The notes under the pieces were generated by a model that saw only the letters and a program-made list of their open reading frames with translations, did no database searches and was not told where the DNA came from. Below, one piece after another: positions 1 to 10,393 of a DNA stretch of 64,000 bases; the stretch's first letter is position 1; each line of letters starts with the position of its first letter. Source of the stretch: Rhabditophanes sp. KR3021 (lineage: Eukaryota > Nematoda > Chromadorea > Rhabditida > Alloionematidae); the NCBI GenBank assembly GCA_963281155.1, contig CAUJLY010000001.1, positions 6,882,001 to 6,946,000 of the forward strand. The letters run 5' to 3'. A program made the position numbers and the translations under genes.

Positions 1-2072
1 TTAGAAGTAATAGTGATGTAGGATTTTCAAGTTATCACTCACATGATGCCGAGGTCATTCAATGGGTTCGGATTGGAAACAAACCAGGCCTTAGATTCCT
101 AATGAAGGAAGGCTTGACACTTAAGTTTGGTGGATTCAAAGAAGCGGTAAATTTACTCTCTTTACGTCATGTTTATTGATCGATTAATATTTAGGATTAT
201 GACAAGCTAAGCAAATATATGGAGACTAGTTGGAAGAAGGTTTTAACCCCACACGAGCTGGCAATCAAAGGCTGGAATCAAGGTATCATCGATATCAAAG
301 GAAAGACGATGGAATTCAACATTGATGGCCAACTTGCGTTTGAAGTACCCCTCAGTACTATTTCTAACTGCAACGGGCAAAAGAATGAAGCTATTTTGGA
401 GTTCCACAACAACGACGACGCCTTAGTCTCACTTGCCGAGATGCGCTTCCATATGCCACAAGACCCTGACGCCGAAGAAACAGATCGTGTGGAAGAATTC
501 AAGGCTGCTATAATGAAGTATGCCGGCATCGAAACAGAAACTGACCAGCCTCTAACCACCTTCTCTCAACTTCTCTGTCCAACTCCGCGTGGTCGTTATG
601 ATGTCAAAGTTTTCCCCACTCATTTGTCCTTTCACGGCAAAACATACGACTACAAGATCAACTACAAGTGTGTTGAAAGAATGTTTTTGTTGGCCAACAA
701 AGACGGAAGACACGTTTATTTTGTGTTGTCAATTAATCCACCTATTCGTCAAGGTCAGACAAGATATCCATTCCTTGTTTTTGAGTTCCTGAAAGATGAC
801 CATGTTGAGATTGACATTAATTTGACTCCAGAACAACTGAAGGCGCAATTCAATGGGAGATTAGAAGCTAATATGTCCGGTGGAGTTCACGAAGTTGTCT
901 CAAAATTATTAAGATGCTTAGTCAACAAGAAAATTACTGTTCCCGGATCTTTCATCAGTAAGCAAGGCCATCCGTCCATTGATTGTGCTTTCAAACAAGC
1001 TTCTGGTTTCCTCTATCCGCTGGAGAAAGGATTCGTGTACGTTCACAAGCCTCCAATGTATATTAGGTTCGACGAGATTTCGTGCATCAATTTTGATCGA
1101 AGTGATGGGTCTAATAAGACTTTCGATTTTGAAATAGACCTCAAGAGTGGAGGTACGGTTACTTTCAACAACATTGATAAGGATGAGAACAATTATCTGA
1201 TCGACTATGTGAAATCTAAAGGATTGAATGTACGCAATGCTAAGAAAGTTGAGGCTGGAGGCAAAAGAGGAGGTGGTAACGAGTTTGATCCCTACCGTGA
1301 AACTCTCAGGCAGGAAGCTATGGAACATGAGGAGGATGATGGAATGGAGGATGAGACTGATGATGACGACTATGATGTCGATGCAGACGAGAAGAAAAAC
1401 CAGGAGAAAGATGACTCGTCTGAAGGAAGCGAAAGTTCTAGTGATCTGGAGTACTCAAGTGGAGAGGCCGAGAGTGTTGTTAGTGATGAAATGATTGGAG
1501 CTATTAAGGCTCACAACAAGAAGGCCACTTCCGGGTCTAGTTCTCCCCCTCCTAGTGAAAGAAAACAAGTTAAGACGAAAAAAATGCCAGCTAAGGAAAA
1601 GAAAAGTGAAGGATCGGTGAAAAAAGATGACGGGAAGCAAAAGAAGGGTGATGCAAAGAAGAAGAAGGAAAAAGACCCTAACGCGCCCAAAAAACCATTA
1701 ACCGCTTTCTTTATTTGGTTAGGAGAAAATAGACCTAGGATTAAAGAATATAGCTCGGCTCCTAATGAAGTCTTGATTAATGCCGGGAAAGAATGGAAAG
1801 AGTTGAGTAGCTCGGATAAGAAAGATTTTGAAGACAGAGCTAAGGTGTTGAAAGAAGAGTACAATGTTGTCTTTGCTGAATATAAGAAAAGCGGCGGTGG
1901 GGCCTCAGTAGCATCAACATCAAAATCTTCTGGGTCTCAAAAGGCTAAACCTCCGCCTAAGACAAAAGGGACTCCTTCCAAAGTTTTATCAAAGGAGTTT
2001 GTGAGTGAAAGCGACAGTGAAAGTGGAAACGATGAAAAAATGGCTATTGACAGTGATGACTCATCGTCATAA
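1..2072 (+). CDS. SSRP1: FACT complex subunit SSRP1 (5' end outside window)
   Basis: Histone chaperone subunit: with SPT16 it forms FACT, which loosens and rebuilds nucleosomes during transcription and replication in the nucleus. The gene enters the window in frame: exon 1-146, a 48-nt intron at 147-194 (gtaaat...tttag), then one long exon 195-2072. The exon 1 end and exon 2 start (FGGFKEA then DYDKLSKY) match the SSRP1 N-terminal PH-like domain. Further family landmarks are CPTPRGRYDVKVFPTHLSFH, the LSINPPIRQGQTRYPFLV stretch, KKITVPGSF and YPLEKGFVYVHKPP. An acidic Asp/Glu/Ser tract follows (about 1330-1480), then a Lys-rich linker, an HMG box (about 1672-1893, starting DPNAPKKPL) and a Ser/acidic tail. 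The HMG box is retained, as in animal SSRP1 and unlike yeast Pob3. C. elegans counterparts are hmg-3 and hmg-4. Only the extreme N-terminus is missing. Identification is secure. Confidence 0.96.
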
Positions 2073-2440
2073 TTCTCGATTACTATTTATTGTATGCAAC
2101 TCCTTTATATCATTTTGTGATCTTTAATTTTAAATTAAACTTTTTTTTAATTGCTGTCTATATTTATTCCATTACAATAAAATAAAAGTTGTAATCAGCA
2201 ACATCCACAATCAACTAATTTTTCAAAGTAATTATAAACTTTAAAGAACTAAAAATCTATTTCTTGTAGTCTATCCTTTTTTAAACCGACAATTATTAGA
2301 GATTCAAGTGATGTTGCCAAAAAAGGTTTACATAAATTATTAAACAAAAAAAAGATAAGATAATAGTGCTATAATTGTTTATTAAGCGAATAAAAGTGAT
2401 GCTATAATATTAGTACATGTCCATTACTTAGCTTCATCCA
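2073..2440. other. Intergenic, convergent 3' ends
   Basis: AT-rich gap between the stop of SSRP1 and the stop of the convergent small gene on the minus strand. An AATAAA-type signal near 2177 could serve SSRP1 polyadenylation. No other structure seen. Confidence 0.6.
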
Positions 2441-2958
2441 TCACCTCTGAAGGTTCTCAGTACATTTACCCAGAGCATCATTCTTTTTACCCACAATCAC
2501 TTTCATATCACCATTTTTGTCCACGTCTCCAGATGTAGCGTCGAACTCTGTCTGGGCTTCAGTGTATTGAGCATTAGGCTCTTCAATAACTTGGCAACGC
2601 TTGACCCTAACCTTCTTCTTAGTGAGAAGCTTCATTGGATCCCAAGAAACTTCTAGAACATTCCACCATTTAGCATGTCCGTGTTTCTTTTCATTGGCCT
2701 GAAGAGGAGCTATGCTTGATTCAGTCCTTGTAGCCTTTCGATAAGTGAGTGGGCTTTTCTATCATTTACATCAAAAGTCTTCCTTCTTGAACTTAGTGTT
2801 CTTGTAGCACCTCTTCGACTTCCCGCTTCTCTCGCACTCCCCTTCTTGTTACTGCCGCCATTTATTTTACTACTTTTCTTATCCTTGAGGTTTCTTTTTG
2901 GTTTAGGATATTTCTTCGAAGATTCATAAGTTTTAGTCGATCTTGTCCAAACCTCCAT
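2441..2958 (-). CDS. Small basic protein of unknown function
   Basis: I do not recognise this protein. Two exons join cleanly: 2958-2770 and 2698-2441, with a 71-nt intron (donor GTAAAT, acceptor CTCCTCTTCAG) in phase 0, giving 148 residues. Without the splice each half runs into a stop in a different frame, so the intron is needed. The N-terminal 60 residues are rich in Lys, Arg and Ser (KYPKPKRNLKDKKSSK), suggesting disorder and nuclear or nucleic-acid contact. The second half has a short tryptophan-containing segment (KWWNVLEVSWDPMKLLTK) and an acidic C-terminus. It is convergent with SSRP1. The open frames, coherent splice and higher GC than the flanks support a gene; the role is unknown. 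Confidence 0.5.
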
Positions 2959-3950
2959 TAGTCTTGCAGTCTAATTGAGTATTGCAAAGTGATCAGCCAT
3001 TTTACCCCCGATGAAGCGCGTGTAAATAAGTAGTTAGTTATTGAGTCATTTTGCCGATATTTCTGTTTAAATTTAAAGCGATCTAAACAAAATGTGAATT
3101 TTAACTCCAGAAAGAATTCAATTTTGTTACGGACCATCATTGATAATAATATGTAAATTTTTTGTTCTACAATGTTTGTTATCATTTTTAAAACCTTTCA
3201 TTGATATTTTGAAAAATGAAAATCAAAGACACCGCATAAACACGTCGGTTTAAGAACATTTTAGAAAGTTGCCTCAAAAACTGCCTACTTCCTATGTTTC
3301 ATCATAATGATTTGCTTGATTAATTTTTATTGTGCAAATGTTATATTAAATAATGTCGTCATATTAGCAGGAATGTTACGAAATAAAATTGTCCAAAAAA
3401 AAGATCCTGTTTATTTAATTCAAAATAACTTCGCATTAGCGTTACGCATTTTATGAGTATAAGCTGATTCACACAAGCACACCTTATCTCAAATTGACTC
3501 CACAATTCATCGACAAAAGATACTAAAGTGAACTGTACCACAATTTAAGTGTACTAAAATTCGTTTTTACTATCATCACTTTACACGAATGTTCTTTAAG
3601 GTAATTCCTTAAAATCGAAAGATATGACATGTTATAGAGATATCAAAAATAAAGGGTTTTCACTGAAACAGACTGTCTCTAAGATAACAATCAAATCTAT
3701 TTTCAATACAAACTACCTACACTTTTTGTTATAATGCAATCTTAGATTGGGAACTATTTACGTTAAAAAGATCATAACTTTTGTTGATATCATTTTGTGG
3801 TTTTCTGTTAGCACTCTATCTACACCGCCTTGATTTTTACTGATAACGAAAATGATAAGTTAGTAATATTTAACCCTAAAATTTGATTCAACTTTTGTCG
3901 TGTCTTTTAAAGTTGACGTATAGTTACTAAATAAAAACCCCTATTATAAA
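2959..3950. other. Intergenic region upstream of FABP pair
   Basis: About 1 kb of AT-rich DNA between the start of the minus-strand small gene and the first FABP gene. It should hold both promoters. Short frames here are not coding-like, and I see no RNA gene or strong repeat. Confidence 0.5.
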
Positions 3951-4460
3951 ATGGAGACATTGAATATGAACTTCTTCCCTATTAAACAAGTGCCAGATAA
4001 ATTTTTTGGAGAATTCAAATCAGCAGAGATTGAAGGTTTGAATGCTTATCTGACCGCTAAAGGTATGTTTTGTCGAAAAAATGCCGCTTTTAATAAGTTA
4101 AATTTAGGTCTTCCATACTTACTCAGAAAAATAATTGGCCACTTTTCATTTTCCAAACGCTACCACAAGAATACGGATGGAACATATTCCTTCGGTACAG
4201 TTATAGCTAAGAAAGAAATAAAATGTGATCACGTGAATCTAGGCGAACCAATCTATATCAAAGGAATTGGTGGAACAAACCTGAAAATCACCTTTTCATA
4301 CGATGAAATATTCGAGGTCTTGTTTGAATCAATTGAATTTCCGGATGACGATACTTTACAAACGGAGATTCATTGTTACTACTTCGAAAAAGATAAGCTT
4401 ATTCTAAGGACAGAAGTTAATGATGTTACTCTCAAAACTGTTTACAAAAGAATATCATAA
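3951..4460 (+). CDS. Fatty acid-binding protein-like (lipocalin fold), copy 1
   Basis: Intracellular lipid-binding protein family (nematode lbp type), which carries fatty acids or retinoids inside a beta-barrel. Exons 3951-4062 and 4108-4460 are split by a 45-nt phase-1 intron (gtatgt...tttag). Joined product is 154 residues, somewhat longer than the usual 130-140. Family marks: the opening strand KFFGEFKSAEIEGLNAYLTA, then a helix ending LLRKIIGHFSF, a NTDGTYSF turn typical of the mid-barrel, and the C-terminal signature TVYKRIS (FABPs end in a V-Y-x-R strand). There is no signal peptide, so it is probably cytosolic. The intron length is a multiple of three and has no stop, so unspliced RNA would also be open. 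The next gene downstream is a paralogue with the same intron position. Confidence 0.75.
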   Translation: METLNMNFFPIKQVPDKFFGEFKSAEIEGLNAYLTAKGMFCRKNAAFNKLNLGLPYLLRKIIGHFSFSKRYHKNTDGTYSFGTVIAKKEIKCDHVNLGEPIYIKGIGGTNLKITFSYDEIFEVLFESIEFPDDDTLQTEIHCYYFEKDKLILRTEVNDVTLKTVYKRIS

Positions 4461-5522
4461 ATAGAAAACAATTTAAACCTAATTAATACTTTCCAGTACC
4501 TCTCTTATCCATTTATCTCATATCTAATTATATCAATGAATTTTGTTCTCAAATATTACTCCTCTTCAAGTTTACAAAATTATGCTTACTTTAAAATTTA
4601 AATAAAAAAGTATTAATTAATAATGAGTCTTAAACACATACATAAATATTTCCGTACCCTAAAAAACATATCGTGTTAACAAATTAGATATGTTTTGAAT
4701 AGAATATATTTGCTTGAGCAAACTATACATTTTTTAAAAAAACTGCATTTTTTAAATAAGCTATACATTTTTTAATGAACTACGCATTCCTTAAACGAAC
4801 GTTAAGCCTTCTAGTAATCTTATAAGTTCCTTGTTATTGTTTTCCATACTAATAGATCTTAAAATAGATTTGTTTTGCATATACACTTTAATACCACAAC
4901 AAACCTTTGGACTAAATATTCTTGCTAAATAAGTTTAACATGCATCTAATTGATACGAGCAGCTATAATAGTTCCATAGTTGCACGTTAATAGGTGGAAG
5001 AAATGTTCACACAGAATCTACCGCAAATGAAAGCCTCCACTGATATTTAACCTAATATTTATCAATCAAGCTGATTGCAAATCTTTGGATGTTGTACCTT
5101 TACATATGAATAATGTTTGCACGATCTACATATCTACAAACCTACAAAATTCAATACAACTGACTGTATCTTTAACACTTCTTATCACCTCAATGTAAAA
5201 TAACCTACTGTATCACAAAATTAACAAATACATCTCAACAAAATAGCTCCAATTCTAAGCATATTCCATCAACCTGTCACAAGATCAATCATCTTCGTTT
5301 TAATTATACTGGACTATCACATTCTTTCTAATTTTATATCATTTAAAGTCCTTGCCTAAGCCTTGATCAACGTCATAAGCTTCTTCTAAACAGTACTACC
5401 ATATTAACTTTTAAGTCGAAGACATGGTGATTATATGCACATCATCTCTTACTAAGAGATATAAATACGAGGTGAAGTCATGATCGTTTGCATAATTTTT
5501 GGGTGAGACCTATTATTTAAAA
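4461..5522. other. Intergenic spacer between the two FABP genes
   Basis: AT-rich spacer of about 1.06 kb. It contains a small degenerate tandem repeat at 4722-4800 (reported separately). The remainder looks like ordinary promoter and 3' flank with no coding signal. Confidence 0.5.
4722..4800. repeat. Degenerate ~20-nt tandem repeat, four units
   Basis: Four successive imperfect units built on CTATACATTTTTTAAA: the second has CTGCATTTTTTAAA, the third CTATACATTTTTTAA and the fourth CTACGCATTCCTTAAA. Seen directly by reading; it probably arose by slippage in AT-rich DNA. Confidence 0.55.
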
Positions 5523-6036
5523 ATGGTTGCTATTAATGAAAATGGTACAGATGTTAGTCTTTGGGAATTGCCAGAGAAATTTCTAGGCACTTTCAAGTCA
5601 AAAGAGAGTGTCAATTTCGATGCGTTCTTGAGAATAAGAGGTTAGTTCTACTTGTCACATTCTCATCAACTAATTTATATTTAAAGAAATCCCTACCATC
5701 ATACGAAAAGCCCTCAAATATATCACCTTTTGCAAGAAGATCGAAAAAAACGACGATGGCACATATAATATTTCCACTTCAGTCTTTGGTTCATCCTACA
5801 AATGCCGTAGAATAACATTCAACAGACCTTCCGTCATGTGCAGTAAAGACGGGTCAAAAAGAATAATTACATTTTACTATGACGTGACTTCAGATTCCTT
5901 AGTCGAAGTGATGCAATTTGAAAATGGGTGTTTCAAACTACAGTTGTCTTATTATTATTTCGATGGAGAAACTTTGGTGTGGAAATGTTGTGCACAAAAT
6001 GTTAGTGCTAAGAGATTCTATAAAAGAGTTGATTAG
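5523..6036 (+). CDS. Fatty acid-binding protein-like (lipocalin fold), copy 2
   Basis: Second member of the tandem pair. Exons 5523-5640 and 5687-6036, with a 46-nt phase-1 intron (gttagt...ttaaag) at the same place as in copy 1, give 155 residues. The start MVAINENG is the first in-frame ATG and leads into LPEKFLGTFKSKESVNFDAF, matching the first strand and helix of the family. After the splice come IPTIIRKALKYITF, the NDDGTYNI turn and the C-terminal signature AKRFYKRVD. No signal peptide. Copies 1 and 2 are clearly paralogous but diverged, especially in the strands lining the cavity, so they may bind different lipids. Lipid-binding function is inferred from the fold only. Confidence 0.72.
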
Positions 6037-6344
6037 ACTCATTGTTGTTGTAAAAATGTTATTGTGGAAATAGATTTATTTATCCGTTTTTGGATAGGCA
6101 TAATTTTTGTCATTTTATAATGGGAGAGTCATTCGGTTATTTTAATAAAAAGAAACATAAAAGTGCAGCAAAAGTATTTATTTATAATTATTTGAAGTAC
6201 ATATTTAGTCGTGCATTTATGTATAATTTTATCACTTATACACTGATCCAAATTGGCATCTTTACCCACTCTGAATTTAGACAATTTTGCAGTCGATTCA
6301 GTACAGCACTGCTTATCAAGTGGATCTCTTTTTGGTCCTTCACC

Positions 6345-7175
6345 AGACCTCATATTACCAACAATCTGAGCAGTATTTGCAATATAACGAGTTTCAATAC
6401 TCTCTCGAAGTGAACTCTCAACTTTCTAAATAATAGTCCCAAATTCTGGTTGTGATTCTGTTCGAAATTAGTGCATGTAAGCGAGGAGATAATTTCCTTG
6501 GCAATTGACAGCAAACTTGCCCAGTATGATCTTAATTATTAGTATCTTTGATCTCCAAACTAACTGTTTTGTGAGTGACGTAATGAATTTCTCTCATTGC
6601 ACGTTCACCATCCACTGTAAAAGCGCGACTCCCAAATAGTAACCGATCCTTTCTCTGTGGTTAAGGTCTTTTCAATGAGGATAACACCATCGAATTTAGT
6701 TGTTTTTTCTCCCCATAAGTAGACATCCACTATTCCTTTCCCATAATAGAGATCTTTGTACATCCCGAAAGCTCCTTCAAAGGGTAGTTCGAGTTTGAAT
6801 AGTACCTATGCGTCATAAATTGCATTTCGTATTCAAAGGTTTGGCTAGATGAGCTTTTCTTGCGATGTTGGCTACGGACGTAGATTCGTAATCTAAAGGA
6901 TCATACAATAAGCAACTGTATAATTTGATTGGTTATGTTTGCCTTGATATAGCTATTTCTTCTTCGTGACTTTCTTGATCGATGAATGTTGAAAGTGATT
7001 GGTAAACAGAAGTTTCAATATCTTTGATCGGAGATATTTTCTATACCTAACAGATATATTCATTGATGTTTTGAAGTGGAAGGCGGTTGCAAAGATCGAC
7101 AGCATTATGCAGTAACATCTTTTCTTCGTGTTGGAGTATGTTGGCTTGATGGAATGGTAATTGTGCTACCTTTGA
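6345..7175 (-). pseudogene. Decayed copy of F-actin-capping protein beta subunit (CapZ beta)
   Basis: Reading the minus strand in changing frames recovers successive pieces of CapZ beta in the right order. They are NAVDLCNRLPLQNINEY (7116-7060), SVYQSLSTFIDQ, a YSCLLYDPLDY piece, then MYKDLYYGKGIVDVYLWGEK followed by FDGVILIEK (about 6770-6660, the best match: the family has QYRDLYFEGGVSSVYLW then GFAGVILIKK). After these come REIHYVTHKTVSLEIKDTN, HNQNLGLLFRK and ESSLRES...ANTAQIVGNMRS. At least four frameshifts and several stops interrupt it. Total span is close to the 730 nt an uninterrupted coding copy would need, so it lacks large introns, consistent with a retrocopy. No intact capping protein gene is in this window. 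I am confident of the family, less of the exact ends. Confidence 0.75.
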
Positions 7176-10003
7176 TTATTTCAGATTTACCCCAAAGTTG
7201 AGGCAGAATTTCGTACAAGGAGTGTCTTAATCAAATGAGAATCTATTTTGATGAAAAACAAAAAATGTTGACAAAAGTTTATTAAATGATAGATTTGGTT
7301 ACAATAAAAGGCTATGTAGTATGCAATAAGAGTTATACATTACAATATGTACAATGCGAGTAGTTAAAGCGCAAGCAAATAAATAGATTGTATTTATTGC
7401 CATTCCAGTAAACAATTGTGATTTATAACTTGAAAAATAGAATCTTGTTGATATGCAGAGCGGTTGTTGATTTTCTACAAAAGTTATTTTATATTTCAGA
7501 AAATGTATTTTGTGTGCTGGCTCATGAATGTTTCTACTTTCTTTAAAATATTTTCAAATTCAACTCTATCTATATAAACCAATTTGTACTTATTTTAACC
7601 AAACACCACAAACTGATCTTCTACCTAATTCCTCGACCAAAACAAAACTTATCCAATAACAAAAATAATAGCCTCATGCATTCTAAAACATCTCACAAAA
7701 AACGAATGACAACTTAAATAGTATAAAATATTCCAAAATCAAGCTCAAACAATATCCTCACCCACTCAACATCACATCTTGCCACCTCTTGACGTCTTCA
7801 TGTATACTTAAATTGATGCCATCACAATACTCTTTTTTACCAAAACCTATTAAATAATTTAAACTTGCCGAAAATATAAATAAAGAAACTACCAATCCAA
7901 ATATTTATAACAATTTTTCAATGGTTAAATTTAAACACTCATCACATTATTTATGCCACCACTATTATTCATCTATATTTTACAAACAGTTTAGCAAAAT
8001 TTTTGCCTCCTTTTTTGTGGGTATCATCTTTGCTTTCATCAGAATTTTTAAGGGCAAGTAGTGGCTCATGGTGCTTAATATATTTATATATTTATTTCGA
8101 GAAAGTGTTTTGGAATTAATTTACTTTTATGTTTAATACTTTTGGTCAAAAAGCTAGGTGTTTTATTTTGAGATATTGTGTTTGGATGTCAGGACGTCTA
8201 CTAATTAGTTGGTTTGTTCCTAATCTTCTACAGATTCTTTCAAATAAACTCAATTCAATTGTACAACTTCTCTTTATTTCTATTCAACCAAAATAAACTA
8301 CCTTAATCTCAAAATAAGGAAGTAAGTAACAAACTTCATCATCATATCACACCTAACACTATATATCCGTTGACGTAAAAGCATTATATCTCTTTTTTGT
8401 TATAACCATCAAATTTTTTACACATATTCTTTGTAGTAATATCACTAAAAAAGTAACTGATAATGAGCTTTGTTCATAATATAGAAAAAATTGGGATGTA
8501 CGCAGGCAAAGGATGTTTTTAATCACCCACACTTTTAGCTCAAAAGAAGATGTATTTATGTATGAATGGTGATGGTAAATAAAATTTAAGAGCCTTATTA
8601 GTTTCTGGTGATTCTATTAATGATGCAATCAAAAGTTACATATGTATTTATTTGGTTTCATTTCATGTTATCATAGCAATTGAAAAAGTCATTTATCAAA
8701 TTCTCTAGTGCCTTTAACCAAAGTTTGGGATATGTATTCATTAATCCTACAAAATTATTAATTATCAAAATACATTTTAAAAACTACTAATACTCTTGAC
8801 TAACAACTTAATCTAAGCCTTGAGTCTGTGTGAATAATTTTTTAAGGAGCCAGCTTTCCTCACAAATTCATTCTTTTGGCTAAAAATATGATATATAGGT
8901 ACCACCAACCATTTCTAAAGCATAAACCAACTTTTTAATTTAATTATTCTCATGGAAGATATTTTTGGAATGATATTACAAAAAGAGATTTCTTATCTGC
9001 ACGTTTTTACCATATTGCTTTTTTTGTTATCACCTTATTATAATCTATGTTAGTGTCCATTTAATTTATTTATTTTCTAGTTAAAAAGAGATGTTTTTAC
9101 TTCTTGTTATTGACCACATTAAAATGATTAATTCTAATAATCCTATATCCTTTAAAAATAATACTGTTTCCGGAGTATAAAGAAAATAATTTGACCATAT
9201 ACTCATAAATAATGGGGACAAAAAAGACTCAATTTACTTATTTCATCACGATAATCACTATGCCTGACATCTCCCATCACAAAATTTAATATAGCACCTT
9301 TTGTTGATATATTATATACTATTTATGTCAATTATTTATGGGTGTGGATTAGATGAAAAATAAAATTTCATATGAATTCAAACCATTCTTGTAGAAAGTT
9401 CAATCCCAAATTTCGCATTTTTCAATACAATTATTAGATTAAAAAAGTTATATCTTTTTTTATTTATTAAAACATTCACAAGCACATTTATAAACATTTT
9501 TTGTCTATGAACATACATAATTTAGACAGATATAACTATTCTTAGGAAATATGCATTGTCATACCTTTTCTATTTAGCCAAATCAACATGTTGTTGTGAT
9601 AGGATGGAAATATCTTCCCTCGAACCATCCTGTTATTGTATAATTCAAAGAAGCTTAAATTGTTTTTGATTAAATAAAAAAGTCTATGTATACTTGAACA
9701 GGTATACTATATAAATAAAGTACAAAAACTTTCCCTCATTTGCTCAATATTTTGTAATGATGTGGTGATACCTTTTTTGATAAATTATACAAGGTTTCTT
9801 CAATATAGAGGCAAGGTCTATTTTTATAGGCGGCAATTTAACTCTTTTTAAACTGCATATTATTAATAAACTTTTTAAATGTTTTAATGTGAAACCTCGT
9901 AAATCATTTAGAATATTTAAACGTGTGATTATATACGAATTTCTTTAAATATTTTATTCTAATAAATAATAATTTGGTTTTATTTTTAGATAAATAAAAG
10001 TCA
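7176..10003. other. Long AT-rich intergenic region
   Basis: About 2.8 kb with no coding-like frame on either strand. It has many A/T runs and short direct A+T repeats, and no RNA gene recognised. The last part (9984-10003) has a TTTTTAG splice-acceptor-like site 15 nt before the next start codon, so part of this region may be a 5' intron or the trans-splicing outron of the neuropeptide gene. Confidence 0.45.
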
Positions 10004-10393
10004 ATGATGATCTCCAGATTCACTAGTAATCTTCGGGGCCTCGGCATGATCATTGTTGTATTTTGTCTTGTTATTGGACAAGTCAGTACTTTTATGTTGC
10101 CGTTAAAGTCCCGAAATCCGTTCGGAACTGTGGAGTATGCTGATTCTGAGGAATTTTCTAATGGTGCTGAGTTTATTAAAAACTTGGAGAATTATTCCAA
10201 GCTATTGGAGATGCAACAAGATCCTACTCATACTCCTTTTAAGAGAAACTTTTCTTTTATGCCAGCTAGGGGAAAGAAAACCCAACAAGATGTTTTTTCT
10301 TTTTATGGATCTAGAGGGAAAAGGGCATTTTCTCGAGCTTTTCCTAATGCTTTCAGAAAAGAGCATTTTGGGCACAATAAAGAAACATTCTAG
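10004..10393 (+). CDS. Neuropeptide precursor with F-x-x-x-R-amide peptides
   Basis: A 129-residue secreted precursor. Residues about 10-30 form a hydrophobic signal sequence (GMIIVVFCLVIGQVSTF). After an acidic spacer, dibasic sites and amidation glycines mark peptides. KR precedes NFSFMPAR followed by GKK, and TQQDVFSFYGSR is followed by GKR, so both would be released as C-terminal amides. A third segment, AFSRAFPNAF, is followed by RK without a glycine. Both amidated peptides share FSF-x-x-x-R-NH2; FYGSR-amide fits the invertebrate tachykinin-related consensus F-x-G-x-R-amide and FMPAR-amide the looser F-x-x-x-R-amide. An acceptor-like TTTTTAG lies just upstream. Processing and amidation are inferred from sites; receptor assignment is open. 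Confidence 0.75.
   Translation: MMISRFTSNLRGLGMIIVVFCLVIGQVSTFMLPLKSRNPFGTVEYADSEEFSNGAEFIKNLENYSKLLEMQQDPTHTPFKRNFSFMPARGKKTQQDVFSFYGSRGKRAFSRAFPNAFRKEHFGHNKETF

Noticed and set aside
918..1328. 136-codon antisense frame within SSRP1
   Set aside because: Shadow of the conserved SSRP1 middle domain.
6090..6413. 107-codon plus-strand frame
   Set aside because: Low-complexity, aromatic-rich and overlapping the 3' part of the minus-strand CapZ beta pseudogene, which explains the sequence better.
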